A stretch of DNA of 64,000 nucleotides from contig CAVCGL010000003.1 in assembly GCA_963601915.1 (NCBI GenBank), positions 62,001 to 126,000 of the forward strand. The letters are read 5' to 3'. This document shows, in pieces, positions 51,185 to 58,920 of the stretch. Made by a program: the position numbers and the translations under genes. This DNA comes from Butyricicoccus_A sp963601915. GTDB lineage: Bacteria; Bacillota; Clostridia; Oscillospirales; Butyricicoccaceae. The notes beneath the pieces are model-generated. The model ran no database searches and was not told the DNA's origin. It saw only the letters and a list, made by a program, of their open reading frames with translations. Positions within the stretch are counted from its first letter, which is position 1, and each line of letters starts with the position of its first letter.

Positions 51185-51607
51185 ATGAATACGCACACAT
51201 TATCTAATACAGAAGAACGCTTGATGAACATTTTTTGGAAAGAAAAAGCGCCACTGACCAGTGCGCAGATTGGCAAGCTGGCATCTGATACCAATTGGAG
51301 TGCCAATTATATCCACAAAATGTTACAATCTCTGCAAAAAAAGGGGTTTTTGACGGTCTGCGGCATGGTGCAGGAAGGATCTCACTATTCCAGACAATTT
51401 TTGCCTTGCTTCGATAAAGAGCAATACATTTCGGATCTGTTGGAAAATCAGGGGGTCACAACAGCGTCCTTTGCAAAAATTGCCGTAGCCTTTGTCAAAA
51501 AAGCTGTCAAGAAGAAGGAACACGTGTCCGAACAGGATGCCGCTCTGCTGGAAGAATTGGAAAAGATGATCGAACAATACGAATCAGAAGATACAGGGGA
51601 TGAATGA
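51185..51607 (+). CDS. BlaI/MecI/CopY family transcriptional repressor
   Basis: A 140-residue protein with the N-terminal winged helix of the BlaI family: TEERLMNIFWKEKAPLTSAQ, WSANYIHKMLQSLQKKGFL (recognition helix and wing), HYSRQFLPCFDKEQY, then a C-terminal dimerisation helix region. In known systems the sensor protease BlaR1/MecR1 triggers cleavage of the repressor. Here an M56 protease gene follows with an overlap/near overlap, the standard pairing. Its target is probably its own operon, where a promoter-proximal inverted repeat is seen. Confidence 0.9.
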   Translation: MNTHTLSNTEERLMNIFWKEKAPLTSAQIGKLASDTNWSANYIHKMLQSLQKKGFLTVCGMVQEGSHYSRQFLPCFDKEQYISDLLENQGVTTASFAKIAVAFVKKAVKKKEHVSEQDAALLEELEKMIEQYESEDTGDE

Positions 51608-51608
51608 T

Positions 51609-52778
51609 ATGCAGTTGAATTTCTACTCCGGCTTTTCTGCAATAATATGGAGCAGCATTTTTATTTCTGTACTCTACCTGTTTCGGCGCACCATGCCTAA
51701 AACAAATTTTCTGGGATTTTCATGCTTGATTCTACTCTATCTCTGTGGCGTGCTCCGTATATTTTTCCCATTTGAATTGCCGCATACGACGATTATTGAT
51801 AGTTATTCTATGCATATGTACGCAGCATTCTGGGATTGGTTGTTCTACAAGAAATTCTTTATTCCGTTGGGAATTGTCTGGCTTTTTGTCTCCAGTCTCT
51901 TCTTGCTCCGGTATTTTCACAAATATTGTCGTGTATCACGAAACATCCGCAAGTATGCAGCGCCTTGGGATGTTCGCACAGACGAACAATTTCAAAAAAT
52001 CCAAGCGCAAAGCAAGCAAAAAATTTGTGTAAGTGGCTATATCGTCAAAAACTTGCGTTCTCCTTTCAGTCTCGGTGTTTTTCGCAAAATCATCGTCCTG
52101 CCTGATGAAGCATACTCGGACGAACATCTGCGATACATTCTGCTGCACGAATACACCCATTTTTTGTATCATGATACACTGCTGAAAACATTGGTCGAAA
52201 TTTTCTGCATCATGTTCTGGTGGAATCCCGTGGTATATCTGCTAAAAAAGGACTTGGAACAGCTGATAGAATTGCGGTGCGACAGGTCTGTCTCTCGCCG
52301 TCTCTCCAAGCAGCAGCGTGCAGAGTATCTCCGAACCATTCTATCTACCTTGCAACATGCCTGTGCCAAAAAGCAGACACCGGATTCTGCAACTGCATTT
52401 TCTTACAGACACGCAGACTACGACATCAAAGAACGCTTTGACGCCGTAATGTACGATGAAAGGAAACAATCACATATTCCTATGATTGTTTGCACGTTGT
52501 TTCTCTTTGTCTCTCTCTTTCGCATCTCGTATGCCTTCCAGCTTCAGCCATTATATAACACACCGCCAAGCGCTGAGACAAACACCATCGATTTGCAACC
52601 ACAACATACCATCATTCAGAAAGAATTTGACGGAACATATCAATTATATTTAGATGGAGAATGGTTTTCTGATCTTACGGAACAGGAATTTGCCACGTTT
52701 CAAACCACAGAAACTCCCATTGCAGACAATACAAAAATTTTTCAAAATATTCCCAGTATTCATCTGGAAGGAGAATAA
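51609..52778 (+). CDS. M56 family (BlaR1-like) membrane metalloprotease
   Basis: A 389-residue protein. I chose ATG 51609 because the in-frame ATG at 51600 sits directly on the GGGG site. It has four membrane helices: three at the N-terminus (about 5-110) and one near 300 (PMIVCTLFLFVSLFRISYAF). The zinc protease motif HEYTH (near 180) lies in a cytoplasmic loop with a later Glu-Leu-Arg-Cys-Asp stretch (LIELRCDRSVSRR), as in BlaR1/MecR1. The C-terminal extracytoplasmic part is short (about 75 residues) and lacks the penicillin-binding domain of BlaR1, so the signal is not a beta-lactam. Confidence 0.88.
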   Translation: MQLNFYSGFSAIIWSSIFISVLYLFRRTMPKTNFLGFSCLILLYLCGVLRIFFPFELPHTTIIDSYSMHMYAAFWDWLFYKKFFIPLGIVWLFVSSLFLLRYFHKYCRVSRNIRKYAAPWDVRTDEQFQKIQAQSKQKICVSGYIVKNLRSPFSLGVFRKIIVLPDEAYSDEHLRYILLHEYTHFLYHDTLLKTLVEIFCIMFWWNPVVYLLKKDLEQLIELRCDRSVSRRLSKQQRAEYLRTILSTLQHACAKKQTPDSATAFSYRHADYDIKERFDAVMYDERKQSHIPMIVCTLFLFVSLFRISYAFQLQPLYNTPPSAETNTIDLQPQHTIIQKEFDGTYQLYLDGEWFSDLTEQEFATFQTTETPIADNTKIFQNIPSIHLEGE

Positions 52779-52780
52779 AT

Positions 52781-53026
52781 ATGTATAAAAAATTTCTTTG
52801 CACCTTACTCATGGGAATTTCATTGGTAACCGCATTTCCCACCGTACAGGCAGTTGACCTTTCTGCCGCACAAGATTCCAATCTTGCTCTAGACGGCTAT
52901 TCTATTGTCTCGCCGTATGCAGATAAAATCGTTGTAAAATATCGTATACACAACGGGAAAAAACAATACCGCCGCCGAAATGAAACTAAGAATTGTTGGG
53001 TTGATTCTCATTGGATCGATCTTTAA
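52781..53026 (+). CDS. Small secreted protein, 81 residues
   Basis: The ATG is two bases after the M56 stop, with GGAAGGAG inside the end of that gene, so translation is coupled. Residues 1-24 are a signal peptide (MYKKFLCTLLMGISLVTAF, cleaved near VQA-VD). The mature 57 residues include a polar, basic end (KKQYRRRNETKNCWVDSHWIDL) with one Cys. I do not recognise the family. The same operon layout, a sensor protease followed by a tiny secreted protein, suggests a ligand or target of the M56 system (inference). Confidence 0.6.
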   Translation: MYKKFLCTLLMGISLVTAFPTVQAVDLSAAQDSNLALDGYSIVSPYADKIVVKYRIHNGKKQYRRRNETKNCWVDSHWIDL

Positions 53027-53059
53027 CAATATACATTCTCATAAAAAGGAGTGATGCGT

Positions 53060-53138
53060 ATGATTGCATAGAAAAATCCACATAAAACCGAAAGGCTGGA
53101 CACCTTGCCGTTTCCACGGCAGTACGGATTATGTGGAT
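53060..53138 (+). other. Three-codon ORF and three-way hairpin between two secreted-protein genes
   Basis: An AAAGGAG site is followed by ATG ATT GCA TAG (53060-53071). Directly after come a 10-base stem ATCCACATAA/TTATGTGGAT (53076-53085 with 53129-53138) and an inner TGCCG/CGGCA hairpin (53106-53121). The element may control the downstream gene, or be the remains of a decayed copy. Type and function are not assigned. Confidence 0.35.
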
Positions 53139-53195
53139 AATTCATTATAACACAATTGGAAATACACCTCAACATCTGTAAAGGAGATGAATGTT

Positions 53196-53783
53196 ATGAA
53201 AGAAAAAATGATGGTAACTCGGCACTTGAAAACTATGTTTGCTTTGATTCTGTCAATGGTCATCGTTATGACCGGAGGCATTGAAGCATTTGCATTAGGA
53301 ACAACTTCTGATACCTCTCTTACACCGGACGAAATGCGCTATATAACGCAAAAAGCCCAAGGAATTGACCCCAACAACGTGGACATCTTAACTGAGGTCT
53401 TTGGACGCGGTACAAAAGTTCCTACTAAGTCAACTGGACTTTCTTACAATTTCTCGGCATCATTTGCATATGGTATTTACACGAATTATTGCTTCAATCC
53501 GCCTTCAAATGGTAAATTAAAAGTATCTGCAAGCGTATGCTGGCCACAGCAATACACTATCCAAAAAAAATTCACAGTCTCTTTGTACAAAAAAGGCGGT
53601 AGCGAAGTCGCTTCCTTTAGCGGATATACAAAATCCATTGGGAAAACAGGTAAGTTTACTTATAGTGCAGACGCATCAAAAACATTTACCAATCTAGATT
53701 CAAAAAGCTTATATTATCTGTACATTACGAAAACCTCTGATGGAGAATACGCCGACTTGAGCGGTACAGTGAGTGCAGGTTAA
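53196..53783 (+). CDS. Secreted protein of unknown function, 195 residues
   Basis: I chose ATG 53196 (MKEKMMVTRHLKT), with AAAGGAG 9 bases upstream. Residues 1-32 are a signal peptide (ALILSMVIVMTGGIEAFA cleavage). The mature protein has a helical start (TPDEMRYITQKAQGIDPNNV) and a beta-rich end with YNFSASFAYGIYTNYCFNPP and SKSLYYLYITKTSDGEYAD, like carbohydrate- or surface-binding domains. No enzyme motif is visible. It lies after the M56 pair and before a VanZ-like gene, all read the same way. Confidence 0.6.
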   Translation: MKEKMMVTRHLKTMFALILSMVIVMTGGIEAFALGTTSDTSLTPDEMRYITQKAQGIDPNNVDILTEVFGRGTKVPTKSTGLSYNFSASFAYGIYTNYCFNPPSNGKLKVSASVCWPQQYTIQKKFTVSLYKKGGSEVASFSGYTKSIGKTGKFTYSADASKTFTNLDSKSLYYLYITKTSDGEYADLSGTVSAG

Positions 53784-53810
53784 TCTGCAATGTGCCAAAG
53801 GGAGAATCTT

Positions 53811-54230
53811 ATGAATTTCAAATCAAAAAACACAAAGTTGCTTTTTACCGTCCTTTTTACTCTATATATAATCGCTATTGTTCTCCTCAAAGTCGTCAAA
53901 CCCATGTCACCACACTTTAGCGGATGGTCTTTGCAGTATGACTGGAATCCTCTCATAGATCCTTACACTTGGCGGTTTCAGTGGTCAAACTATCTTGCCA
54001 ATATCGTTCTGATGATTCCCGGCGGATTTTTTACCAGATTCTTTGTAAAAAACAACCTGATTTTCGGAGCAATCTGTGTTGTTAGCTGTTTTTTGCTCGA
54101 ATGGCTGCAACCGCTGTTTTGCTCCGGTGTATTTGATATGAGTTCTGTCGTTCTCTCTGTCATTGGTTTTGTACTTGGCGGTCTTGCACTGCATTGTATC
54201 CGCAATCATACATCGGGAAAGTTATCATGA
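53811..54230 (+). CDS. VanZ-like family membrane protein
   Basis: A 139-residue protein with four membrane helices. ATG 53811 follows AAAGGGAG. Conserved VanZ-type segments: NYLANIVLMIPGGFFTRFFV in the middle and CFLLEWLQPLFCSGVFDMSSVVLSVIGFVLG (quoted in part) towards the end, with Glu, Asp and Gly in the family pattern. It is the second VanZ-like gene in the window and only distantly related in sequence to the first. Its TGA overlaps the ATG of the following gene (ATGA). Confidence 0.75.
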   Translation: MNFKSKNTKLLFTVLFTLYIIAIVLLKVVKPMSPHFSGWSLQYDWNPLIDPYTWRFQWSNYLANIVLMIPGGFFTRFFVKNNLIFGAICVVSCFLLEWLQPLFCSGVFDMSSVVLSVIGFVLGGLALHCIRNHTSGKLS

Positions 54231-54634
54231 AAAAACGACTGATTTTTCTCGCCATGATTATCGCTGCGCTTCTCGCGGCGAAAGGTATCGTCGCTCGCAA
54301 TTACGACGTATCTTCTGTCAGCCCAGATGGTCACTGGCAGATTGCCAACTATGCCAATGTGACCGACCCGAAGAACACTTGGGACGGCGTCTTATATTAT
54401 TACGGAGACAGCGCGCCGGATACTGTTACCATTCGTTCGGATAGCAAAGAATCACCGTATGCCCTTGAAAAAGCGTCTGTAACCGTGCCGCTCCGTCTGG
54501 TTCAGTTTCTGTCCGATCAAAAACAGCCCACCGCCATGTATCCGTATCTATCCATGGGCGAACCGCACCCGCATTGCAGCGTTTCTATCTTAGGCGAAAG
54601 CAATCAGCCAACGGCAACCATCCCCAGTCCATAA
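54227..54634 (+). CDS. Exported or anchored hypothetical protein, 135 residues
   Basis: The ATG at 54227 overlaps the stop of the VanZ-like gene. Residues 1-22 are a signal or anchor (KKRLIFLAMIIAALLAAKGIVA). The rest is soluble and polar (SPDGHWQIANYANVTDPKNTW; DTVTIRSDSKESPYALEK) with no cysteine. Unknown family. The GC content is closer to the main genome than that of its upstream neighbours. It is last in the AT-rich operon, and a repeat cluster follows at once. Confidence 0.6.
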   Translation: MKKRLIFLAMIIAALLAAKGIVARNYDVSSVSPDGHWQIANYANVTDPKNTWDGVLYYYGDSAPDTVTIRSDSKESPYALEKASVTVPLRLVQFLSDQKQPTAMYPYLSMGEPHPHCSVSILGESNQPTATIPSP

Positions 54635-54782
54635 ACTTGTCTCTCCCTTTGGGAGAGCCGAGAAGCCCGTGCGAGCTGCACGCTTGACAAATCAGATTGA
54701 CTCTCAAACAGACTTGTTCACGTGCTGCTCCTTCCGTCACGGCTTGCGCCGCGCCACCTTCCTCAAAGAGGAAGGCTTTTGG
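54634..54782. repeat. Modular palindromic repeat, short cluster
   Basis: A partial unit A/B hybrid (CTCTCCCTTTGGGAGAG, GCCGAGAAGC) at 54636-54690 and unit D (54719-54780, CTTCCTCAAAGAGGAAGG) in the inverted direction, 85-95% similar to the units at 10.1 and 29.5 kb. Confidence 0.8.
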
Positions 54783-54799
54783 TCTCTTACAGGCATCAA

Positions 54800-54829
54800 A
54801 AATCCCCCTTCACGCGAAGGGGGATTATC
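54800..54829 (-). terminator. Terminator of the thioredoxin gene
   Basis: AATCCCCCTTCGCG/CGTGAAGGGGGATT on the minus strand with a TTTTT tail. Confidence 0.85.
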
Positions 54830-54836
54830 CTTTGAT

Positions 54837-55166
54837 TTACTTCTTCAGCACTTCCTGAATCGCTTCGACCAGCTCCGGCTTGTCGCGCAGGCCAATGAGT
54901 CGCTTGACTTCCTTGCCTTCCGAATAGATGCTCACGGTCGGAATCGACACAACGCGGTGCAGCAGAGCCAGTGTCGGCTGCTCGTCAATGTTGATCTTGC
55001 CGACGCGAATCTTGCCGCAGAATTCCTGTGCCAGCTCTTCGATGGTCGGGGACAGCATCCGGCAGGGGCCGCACCAGTCTGCCCAGTAATCCAGCAGAAC
55101 CGGCTTGGATGCGTTGACAACTTCTTCCTCGAAATTTTCCTGTGTAATATGTAATATTGTAGCCAT
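54837..55166 (-). CDS. trxA: Thioredoxin
   Basis: A 109-residue cytoplasmic thioredoxin. ATG 55166 gives MATILHITQENFEEEV; the frame further upstream is leader. The active site is WADWCGPCRML (near 30), with the buried Asp in LLDYWADW, the cis-Pro in SIPTVSIYSEG and a closing helix (PELVEAIQEVLKK). It reduces disulfides of enzymes such as ribonucleotide reductase with electrons from thioredoxin reductase, which is not in the window. Divergent from the mini-RNase III gene. Confidence 0.96.
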   Translation of the reverse strand: MATILHITQENFEEEVVNASKPVLLDYWADWCGPCRMLSPTIEELAQEFCGKIRVGKINIDEQPTLALLHRVVSIPTVSIYSEGKEVKRLIGLRDKPELVEAIQEVLKK

Positions 55167-55330
55167 GTTTTTCTCGTCCTTCCTAAAACGTGCGACTGCT
55201 TGCAATCTACTGCAAATGCGGTATATAATAATAGCACTGCATCTCATGCAGAAGCCGTTTGCATTGGGTATTATATATTACCTATTTATTATACCCCGTT
55301 TTTATCAAAAAGGGAAAGGTTTTTTGAATT

Positions 55331-55774
55331 ATGACAGATTTTTTCCATCCGCTGATGAGCGAGCAGGCACTCAAGCAGTGCAGTTCCCTTGCGCTGGCAC
55401 ATATGGGCGACAGCGTGTATGAACTGATGACCCGCGGATACCTCATTCATTCCGGTCTTGTGACCAACAAAAATCTGCATCGCAAGACCATTCATCTGGT
55501 CTGTGCCGGTGCACAGGCAGCCGGTGCGCAGGCAATTCTCCCGCTGCTGACCGAGGCAGAACAGGAGGTCTTTCGTCACGGACGCAATGCCAAGCCGAAA
55601 AGTACACCGAAATCCTCTTCCGTTGCAGAATATGCCCTTGCAACAGCAGTAGAAGCGCTGTTTGGCTGGCTGTATCTGCAAGGCTCATATGATCGGCTCA
55701 ATGAATTATTCACGGTTTTGCTCCCAGCCGCACAGGAATGGGCAGACAACCAGAGACCAACCCGCCATGGCTGA
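55331..55774 (+). CDS. mrnC: Mini-ribonuclease III (MrnC)
   Basis: A 147-residue RNase III-like catalytic domain without the double-stranded RNA-binding domain. Visible motifs: LALAHMGDSVYELMTRGYLI (contains the acidic D near 27), the basic KSTPKSSSVAEYALATAVEALFGWLYLQG (quoted in part) with the catalytic Glu (AVEALFGWLY). In Bacillus subtilis it trims the ends of the 23S rRNA precursor. Fits family length. Usually next to cysS; here it is next to thioredoxin and yebC. The stop lies inside a hairpin that may also be its terminator. Confidence 0.92.
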   Translation: MTDFFHPLMSEQALKQCSSLALAHMGDSVYELMTRGYLIHSGLVTNKNLHRKTIHLVCAGAQAAGAQAILPLLTEAEQEVFRHGRNAKPKSTPKSSSVAEYALATAVEALFGWLYLQGSYDRLNELFTVLLPAAQEWADNQRPTRHG

Positions 55775-55790
55775 TGCCAAGGCGGGTTTT
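55759..55790. terminator. Hairpin at the end of mrnC, convergent with the N/Q-rich peptide gene
   Basis: AACCCGCC (55759-55766) pairs with GGCGGGTT (55781-55788), with ATGGC/GCCA inside; T or A runs on both sides are short. Confidence 0.55.
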
Positions 55791-55801
55791 CGTCTGCCGC
55801 G

Positions 55802-55924
55802 TTAAGAAAACGAAGTGTTGTTCTTATTGCGGCTGTTTTTCTGGTTCTTGGTCTGGTTTTGATTTTGGTTCTGAGACTGGGACTGATTCTGGTTCTGCTG
55901 ACTATTCTTGTTGTTATGGCACAT
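55802..55924 (-). CDS. Asn/Gln-rich low-complexity peptide, 40 residues
   Basis: A tiny gene with a good ribosome site (GAGAGGTGA, 7 bases before the ATG at 55924). The product begins MCHNNKNSQQNQ and is then 60% Asn and Gln in an alternating NQNQSQSQ run, closing with KNQKNSRNKNNTSFS. There is no signal peptide or helix. Such N/Q-rich peptides resemble small spore-coat or acid-soluble spore proteins in composition, and prion-like tracts in general; I cannot assign a family. The Cys at position 2 and His at 3 could bind metal (speculation). Confidence 0.55.
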   Translation of the reverse strand: MCHNNKNSQQNQNQSQSQNQNQNQTKNQKNSRNKNNTSFS

Positions 55925-55984
55925 TTCTGTGTCACCTCTCTTTCTTTTGCCTTTAGTATGACCACGGATTGTGAAAATATACAG

Positions 55985-56013
55985 TTGCCAAGAGCGTATT
56001 CCAATGTTATAAT
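55985..56013 (+). promoter_or_regulatory. Promoter of yebC
   Basis: TTGCCA (55985-55990), a 17-base spacer and a consensus TATAAT (56008-56013). Confidence 0.7.
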
Positions 56014-56083
56014 TAGGTGTTGTACACAACGGAATTTTTAATAAAATCAGCATGATTTTACGATTATATGGAGGTATCATCCA

Positions 56084-56821
56084 ATGTCTGGACATTCTAA
56101 GTGGAATAATATCGCAAAGCGCAAGGGCGCAAACGATGCAAAGAAAGCAGCAATCTTTACCAAGATTGGCCGTAAGATGGCTGTAGCAATCAAAGAAGGC
56201 GGCTCCAACAACCCGGACAACAACGCAAAGCTGCGCGACTGCATCGCAGAAGCAAAGGCAAACAACGTCCCGAACGACAACATCAAGCGTATGCTTGACA
56301 AGGGCAACCAGAGCAACGTTTCTTATGAATCCAATACATACGAAGGTTACGGCCCGTCCGGTATCGCTGTTATCTGCGAGACCCTGACCGACAACCGCAA
56401 CCGTACCGTAGCAGACGTTCGTCATTACTTCGACAAGTACGGCGCAGGCCTGGGCAATGCCGGCTGTGTATCCTGGCAGTTCGAGCAGAAGGGCGTTCTG
56501 ATTATTGAGCGCGGCGATCTGGATGAGGACGAAACCATGATGACTGTTCTCGATGCTGGTGCAGATGATTTCCAGGCTGACGAGGACTGCTTCCAGATTT
56601 ACACCGCTCCGGAAGATTTTTCCGCTGTTCGTGATGCACTGACCGAAGCTGGCTTCGAGTTCGCACAGGCTGAGATTCAGATGGTTCCGCAGAACACCAT
56701 CACTCTGGAGAGCCAGGAGGATATGGCACAGATGCGCAAGCTGCTGGACAGCCTCGAGGACAACGACGACGTACAGCACGTATGGCACAACTGGGAGAAC
56801 GAGGACGATTACGAGGAGTAA
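56084..56821 (+). CDS. yebC: YebC/PmpR family DNA- and translation-associated regulator
   Basis: A 245-residue YebC protein with the standard start MSGHSKWNNIAKRKGANDAK, then LRDCIAEAKANNVPNDNIKR, YEGYGPSGIAVICE, DNRNRTVADVRH and GGAGCVSWQF-like sequence (here NAGCVSWQFEQKGV). The family was named for transcription control; recent work also shows that YebC proteins help ribosomes through proline stretches, with two paralogues in many Bacillota. Which role applies here is not decided by sequence. The gene has its own promoter and a terminator at 56848-56877. Confidence 0.95.
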   Translation: MSGHSKWNNIAKRKGANDAKKAAIFTKIGRKMAVAIKEGGSNNPDNNAKLRDCIAEAKANNVPNDNIKRMLDKGNQSNVSYESNTYEGYGPSGIAVICETLTDNRNRTVADVRHYFDKYGAGLGNAGCVSWQFEQKGVLIIERGDLDEDETMMTVLDAGADDFQADEDCFQIYTAPEDFSAVRDALTEAGFEFAQAEIQMVPQNTITLESQEDMAQMRKLLDSLEDNDDVQHVWHNWENEDDYEE

Positions 56822-56847
56822 TCCGTCTTTCAAACACAACAGAAACC

Positions 56848-56877
56848 AAAATAGCTCCCTCACGAGGGAGCTATTTT
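56848..56877 (+). terminator. Terminator of yebC
   Basis: AAATAGCTCCCT / AGGGAGCTATTT with a CACG loop; its core, CTCCCTCACGAGGGAG, is the same as in repeat unit C, so a repeat may serve as a terminator here. Confidence 0.85.
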
Positions 56878-56908
56878 CCAATTTGTTTGTACAAGAGGAG
56901 GTCTCTTC

Positions 56909-57403
56909 ATGCATCATCAGATTTCACGGCTGCTGATCGCTGCCTGTGCATACAACGGCGCAGATCCGGCGCGCAATCAGCATCTCATCAAGGTACACAA
57001 TTATGCCCGCATGATTGCGCACGGCGAACATATTGATGCACACACACAGTTCGTGCTGGAAGCCGCCGCTGTTTTGCATGACATCGGCATTCATGAAGCC
57101 GAGCGCGTGCATCATTCCTCTGCCGGACAGTATCAGCAGATAGAAGGCCCTTCCGTGGCGCGGAAGATCCTCAAGGATTTTCCGTTTGAACAAGCAGACA
57201 TTGACCGCATTTGCTGGCTCATCGCTCACCACCATGTGTACAAGCCGATTGACGGCATCGACCATCAAATTTTGCTCGAAGCGGATTTCTTGGTCAACGC
57301 CTTTGAAGAGCCGTATTCTCAGGAGCAAATCCGGCATTTTTACGAGACCGTCGCTGCGACAAAGACCGGCAAGATGCTGCTGCGCATTCATTATTCCTCT
57401 TGA
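56909..57403 (+). CDS. HD domain phosphohydrolase
   Basis: A 164-residue HD-superfamily protein with the metal-binding residues in order: HLIKVHNYARMIAHGEHID (first His), AAAVLHDIGIHEAE (HD pair), CWLIAHHHVYKPID (His) and EADFLVNAF (Asp). Such small stand-alone HD proteins hydrolyse nucleotides or other phosphate esters; the substrate is unknown. GAGGAGG precedes the ATG. Its end overlaps the convergent cupin gene by 13 bases. Confidence 0.88.
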   Translation: MHHQISRLLIAACAYNGADPARNQHLIKVHNYARMIAHGEHIDAHTQFVLEAAAVLHDIGIHEAERVHHSSAGQYQQIEGPSVARKILKDFPFEQADIDRICWLIAHHHVYKPIDGIDHQILLEADFLVNAFEEPYSQEQIRHFYETVAATKTGKMLLRIHYSS

Positions 57404-57690
57404 CGGAACACGCACAGCCAAATACACGGCTCACTCGTGTAGCTGACGCGATGACGGCAATGCGCCGGAAGATACACGGTATCGCCAGCACGCAGTCGCT
57501 GCTTGCTGCCGTCCGCATAGGTCAGTTCACCGACTCCCTGCAAGACGCACACCCATTCATCTTCTGTCTGGTCATACCAGCCCGATGTCTGTCCATGGGA
57601 AATAATGCGCTCGATACGCGTCTGTCCGGTCAGTAAGATGTCTGTCAGCTCCTGTTCCGGCAATTGTTCCGGTATGTCAAATAAATTCAT
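57391..57690 (-). CDS. Cupin domain protein
   Basis: A 99-residue single-domain cupin. Motif 1 is SGWYDQTEDEWVCVLQGVGELTYADG (quoted only in part: GWYDQTEDEWVCVLQGVGE) and motif 2 is LRAGDTVYLPAHCRHRV, where Glu and the two His after LPAH would bind the metal. The barrel is complete, but the family is too broad to name a reaction; small cupins serve as isomerases, dioxygenases or sugar sensors. It converges on the HD gene and overlaps its last codons. Confidence 0.88.
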   Translation of the reverse strand: MNLFDIPEQLPEQELTDILLTGQTRIERIISHGQTSGWYDQTEDEWVCVLQGVGELTYADGSKQRLRAGDTVYLPAHCRHRVSYTSEPCIWLCVFRQEE

Positions 57691-57718
57691 AGTTTCCCCC
57701 TCAGAAAGGATGTATGTT

Positions 57719-58351
57719 ATGTCTGAAGTTCAGAATAATACGTTTACCTGTCCACAGTGCGGCGAAGATGGCCCGCTTCAGATGTGGACGAGCATCAATG
57801 TCGCGCATGACCCGGATGCGCGCCGCCGCATTGAAGATTTGTCCGTTTTTGAATGGACTTGCCCAAACTGCAAAAAAACTGCGCTGGTGCTGCACCCCTG
57901 TTTGTATCATGACCCAGCCAATGAATTCATGGTATGGTTCGCACCAGACGGTGAAATTGCAGATGACACCCGTGATTTTTCTCAGCTCAGCGATTATACG
58001 CTGCGCACCACCAAGACGCCAAATGAATTCCGCGAAAAAATCAATGTTTTGGAGCGGCATTTAGATGATCGGGCACTGGAACTGACCAAGCTCATCTTGA
58101 TTATGCAGCTCACCCGCGACAATGTAGATGTCGTGGATGTCGTATTCCACAGCATTGATACCTCCGGCCGCTTTGTGTTTGTTCTGGTGCATCCAGACGG
58201 CGCCGAACAGTATCTGCGTCTGCCGCCGGAAACCTATCAGAAATTCGCCAATGATGTGCGCGATTATCTGTACACACCGGCACGCGGTTTCCAGACCATT
58301 GATTTGAATTGGGCAAAGGATTCTTTGGAACTGCTCAAAGATATGCACTAA
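57719..58351 (+). CDS. CpXC domain-containing protein
   Basis: A 210-residue soluble protein. ATG 57719 follows AAAGG; an ATG nine bases earlier is too near that site. The N-terminal zinc-ribbon part has CPQCGEDG and CPNCKK, the CPxC..CPxC pattern of the CpXC family, followed by HPCLYHDPANEFMVWFAP. The C-terminal half (80-210) is a helical domain typical of the family. Function unknown. It has a terminator-like hairpin after it and converges with the DUF2812 gene. Confidence 0.85.
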   Translation: MSEVQNNTFTCPQCGEDGPLQMWTSINVAHDPDARRRIEDLSVFEWTCPNCKKTALVLHPCLYHDPANEFMVWFAPDGEIADDTRDFSQLSDYTLRTTKTPNEFREKINVLERHLDDRALELTKLILIMQLTRDNVDVVDVVFHSIDTSGRFVFVLVHPDGAEQYLRLPPETYQKFANDVRDYLYTPARGFQTIDLNWAKDSLELLKDMH

Positions 58352-58355
58352 TCGA

Positions 58356-58386
58356 CATTGGCTCTCCCCTTTCGGAGAGCCAATGT
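58356..58386. terminator. Terminator between the CpXC and DUF2812 genes
   Basis: CATTGGCTCTCC / GGAGAGCCAATG, followed by T-rich sequence on the plus strand. Confidence 0.75.
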
Positions 58387-58920
58387 TTATTTTTTGCTCT
58401 GTCTGCTCATCTTCCAATACGCCACGCCGCACTGAATCAAAACAACGGCATACACGACAAGCAGTATTACCAGCATGACAAATGGCGTTGTGTGCCGTTT
58501 CTGCGCAACCAGTGTTCCCAACAGGCAGAAGAAAATCGCTAACAACGGCAGAACTTTTCCCTTCCAAACGCGCTTCATCATGTCGATACGGGAATCTTCA
58601 TCACAAAAAATCGCTTCATCTGCGCCGTTCATCTCGGACACCGGTTTGCGGAAATAGCTGTATCCCGCCATGTCTTGGATGTATTCCCAGCCGCAGTCGT
58701 GAAACATCTGCACATATTCCTCTTTGTGTTCTACGCCGTCCGGATTAAAATCCAACTGATAGACCACATCTTCCGGTGTGCATCGCTCGAATTTGTATAC
58801 ACACGGGCCGAAAATCCCTGTCAGCTTCCAGCCCTGCCGATGCATCCGGCGCAGCCAGTTGGCTTCTTTCTCCCACTGCGGAATGGTAAAAAACCGGAGC
58901 TTTCTCATTGTTTCTGCCAT
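58387..58920 (-). CDS. DUF2812 domain membrane protein
   Basis: A 177-residue protein. Residues 1-100 are the DUF2812 domain (EKEANWLRRMHRQGWKLTGI ... VYKFERCTPEDVVYQLDFNP ... MFHDCGWEYIQDMAGYSYFRK, quoted in parts). Two membrane helices follow (LLAIFFCLLGTLVAQ; TPFVMLVILLVVYAVVLIQ) and a short basic tail. The start at 58920 overlaps the end of the PadR gene by 16 bases, with AGGAGG 7 bases upstream. PadR plus DUF2812 is a recurrent pair in Bacillota; the membrane protein is probably the main target of the regulator (inference). Confidence 0.88.
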   Translation of the reverse strand: MAETMRKLRFFTIPQWEKEANWLRRMHRQGWKLTGIFGPCVYKFERCTPEDVVYQLDFNPDGVEHKEEYVQMFHDCGWEYIQDMAGYSYFRKPVSEMNGADEAIFCDEDSRIDMMKRVWKGKVLPLLAIFFCLLGTLVAQKRHTTPFVMLVILLVVYAVVLIQCGVAYWKMSRQSKK

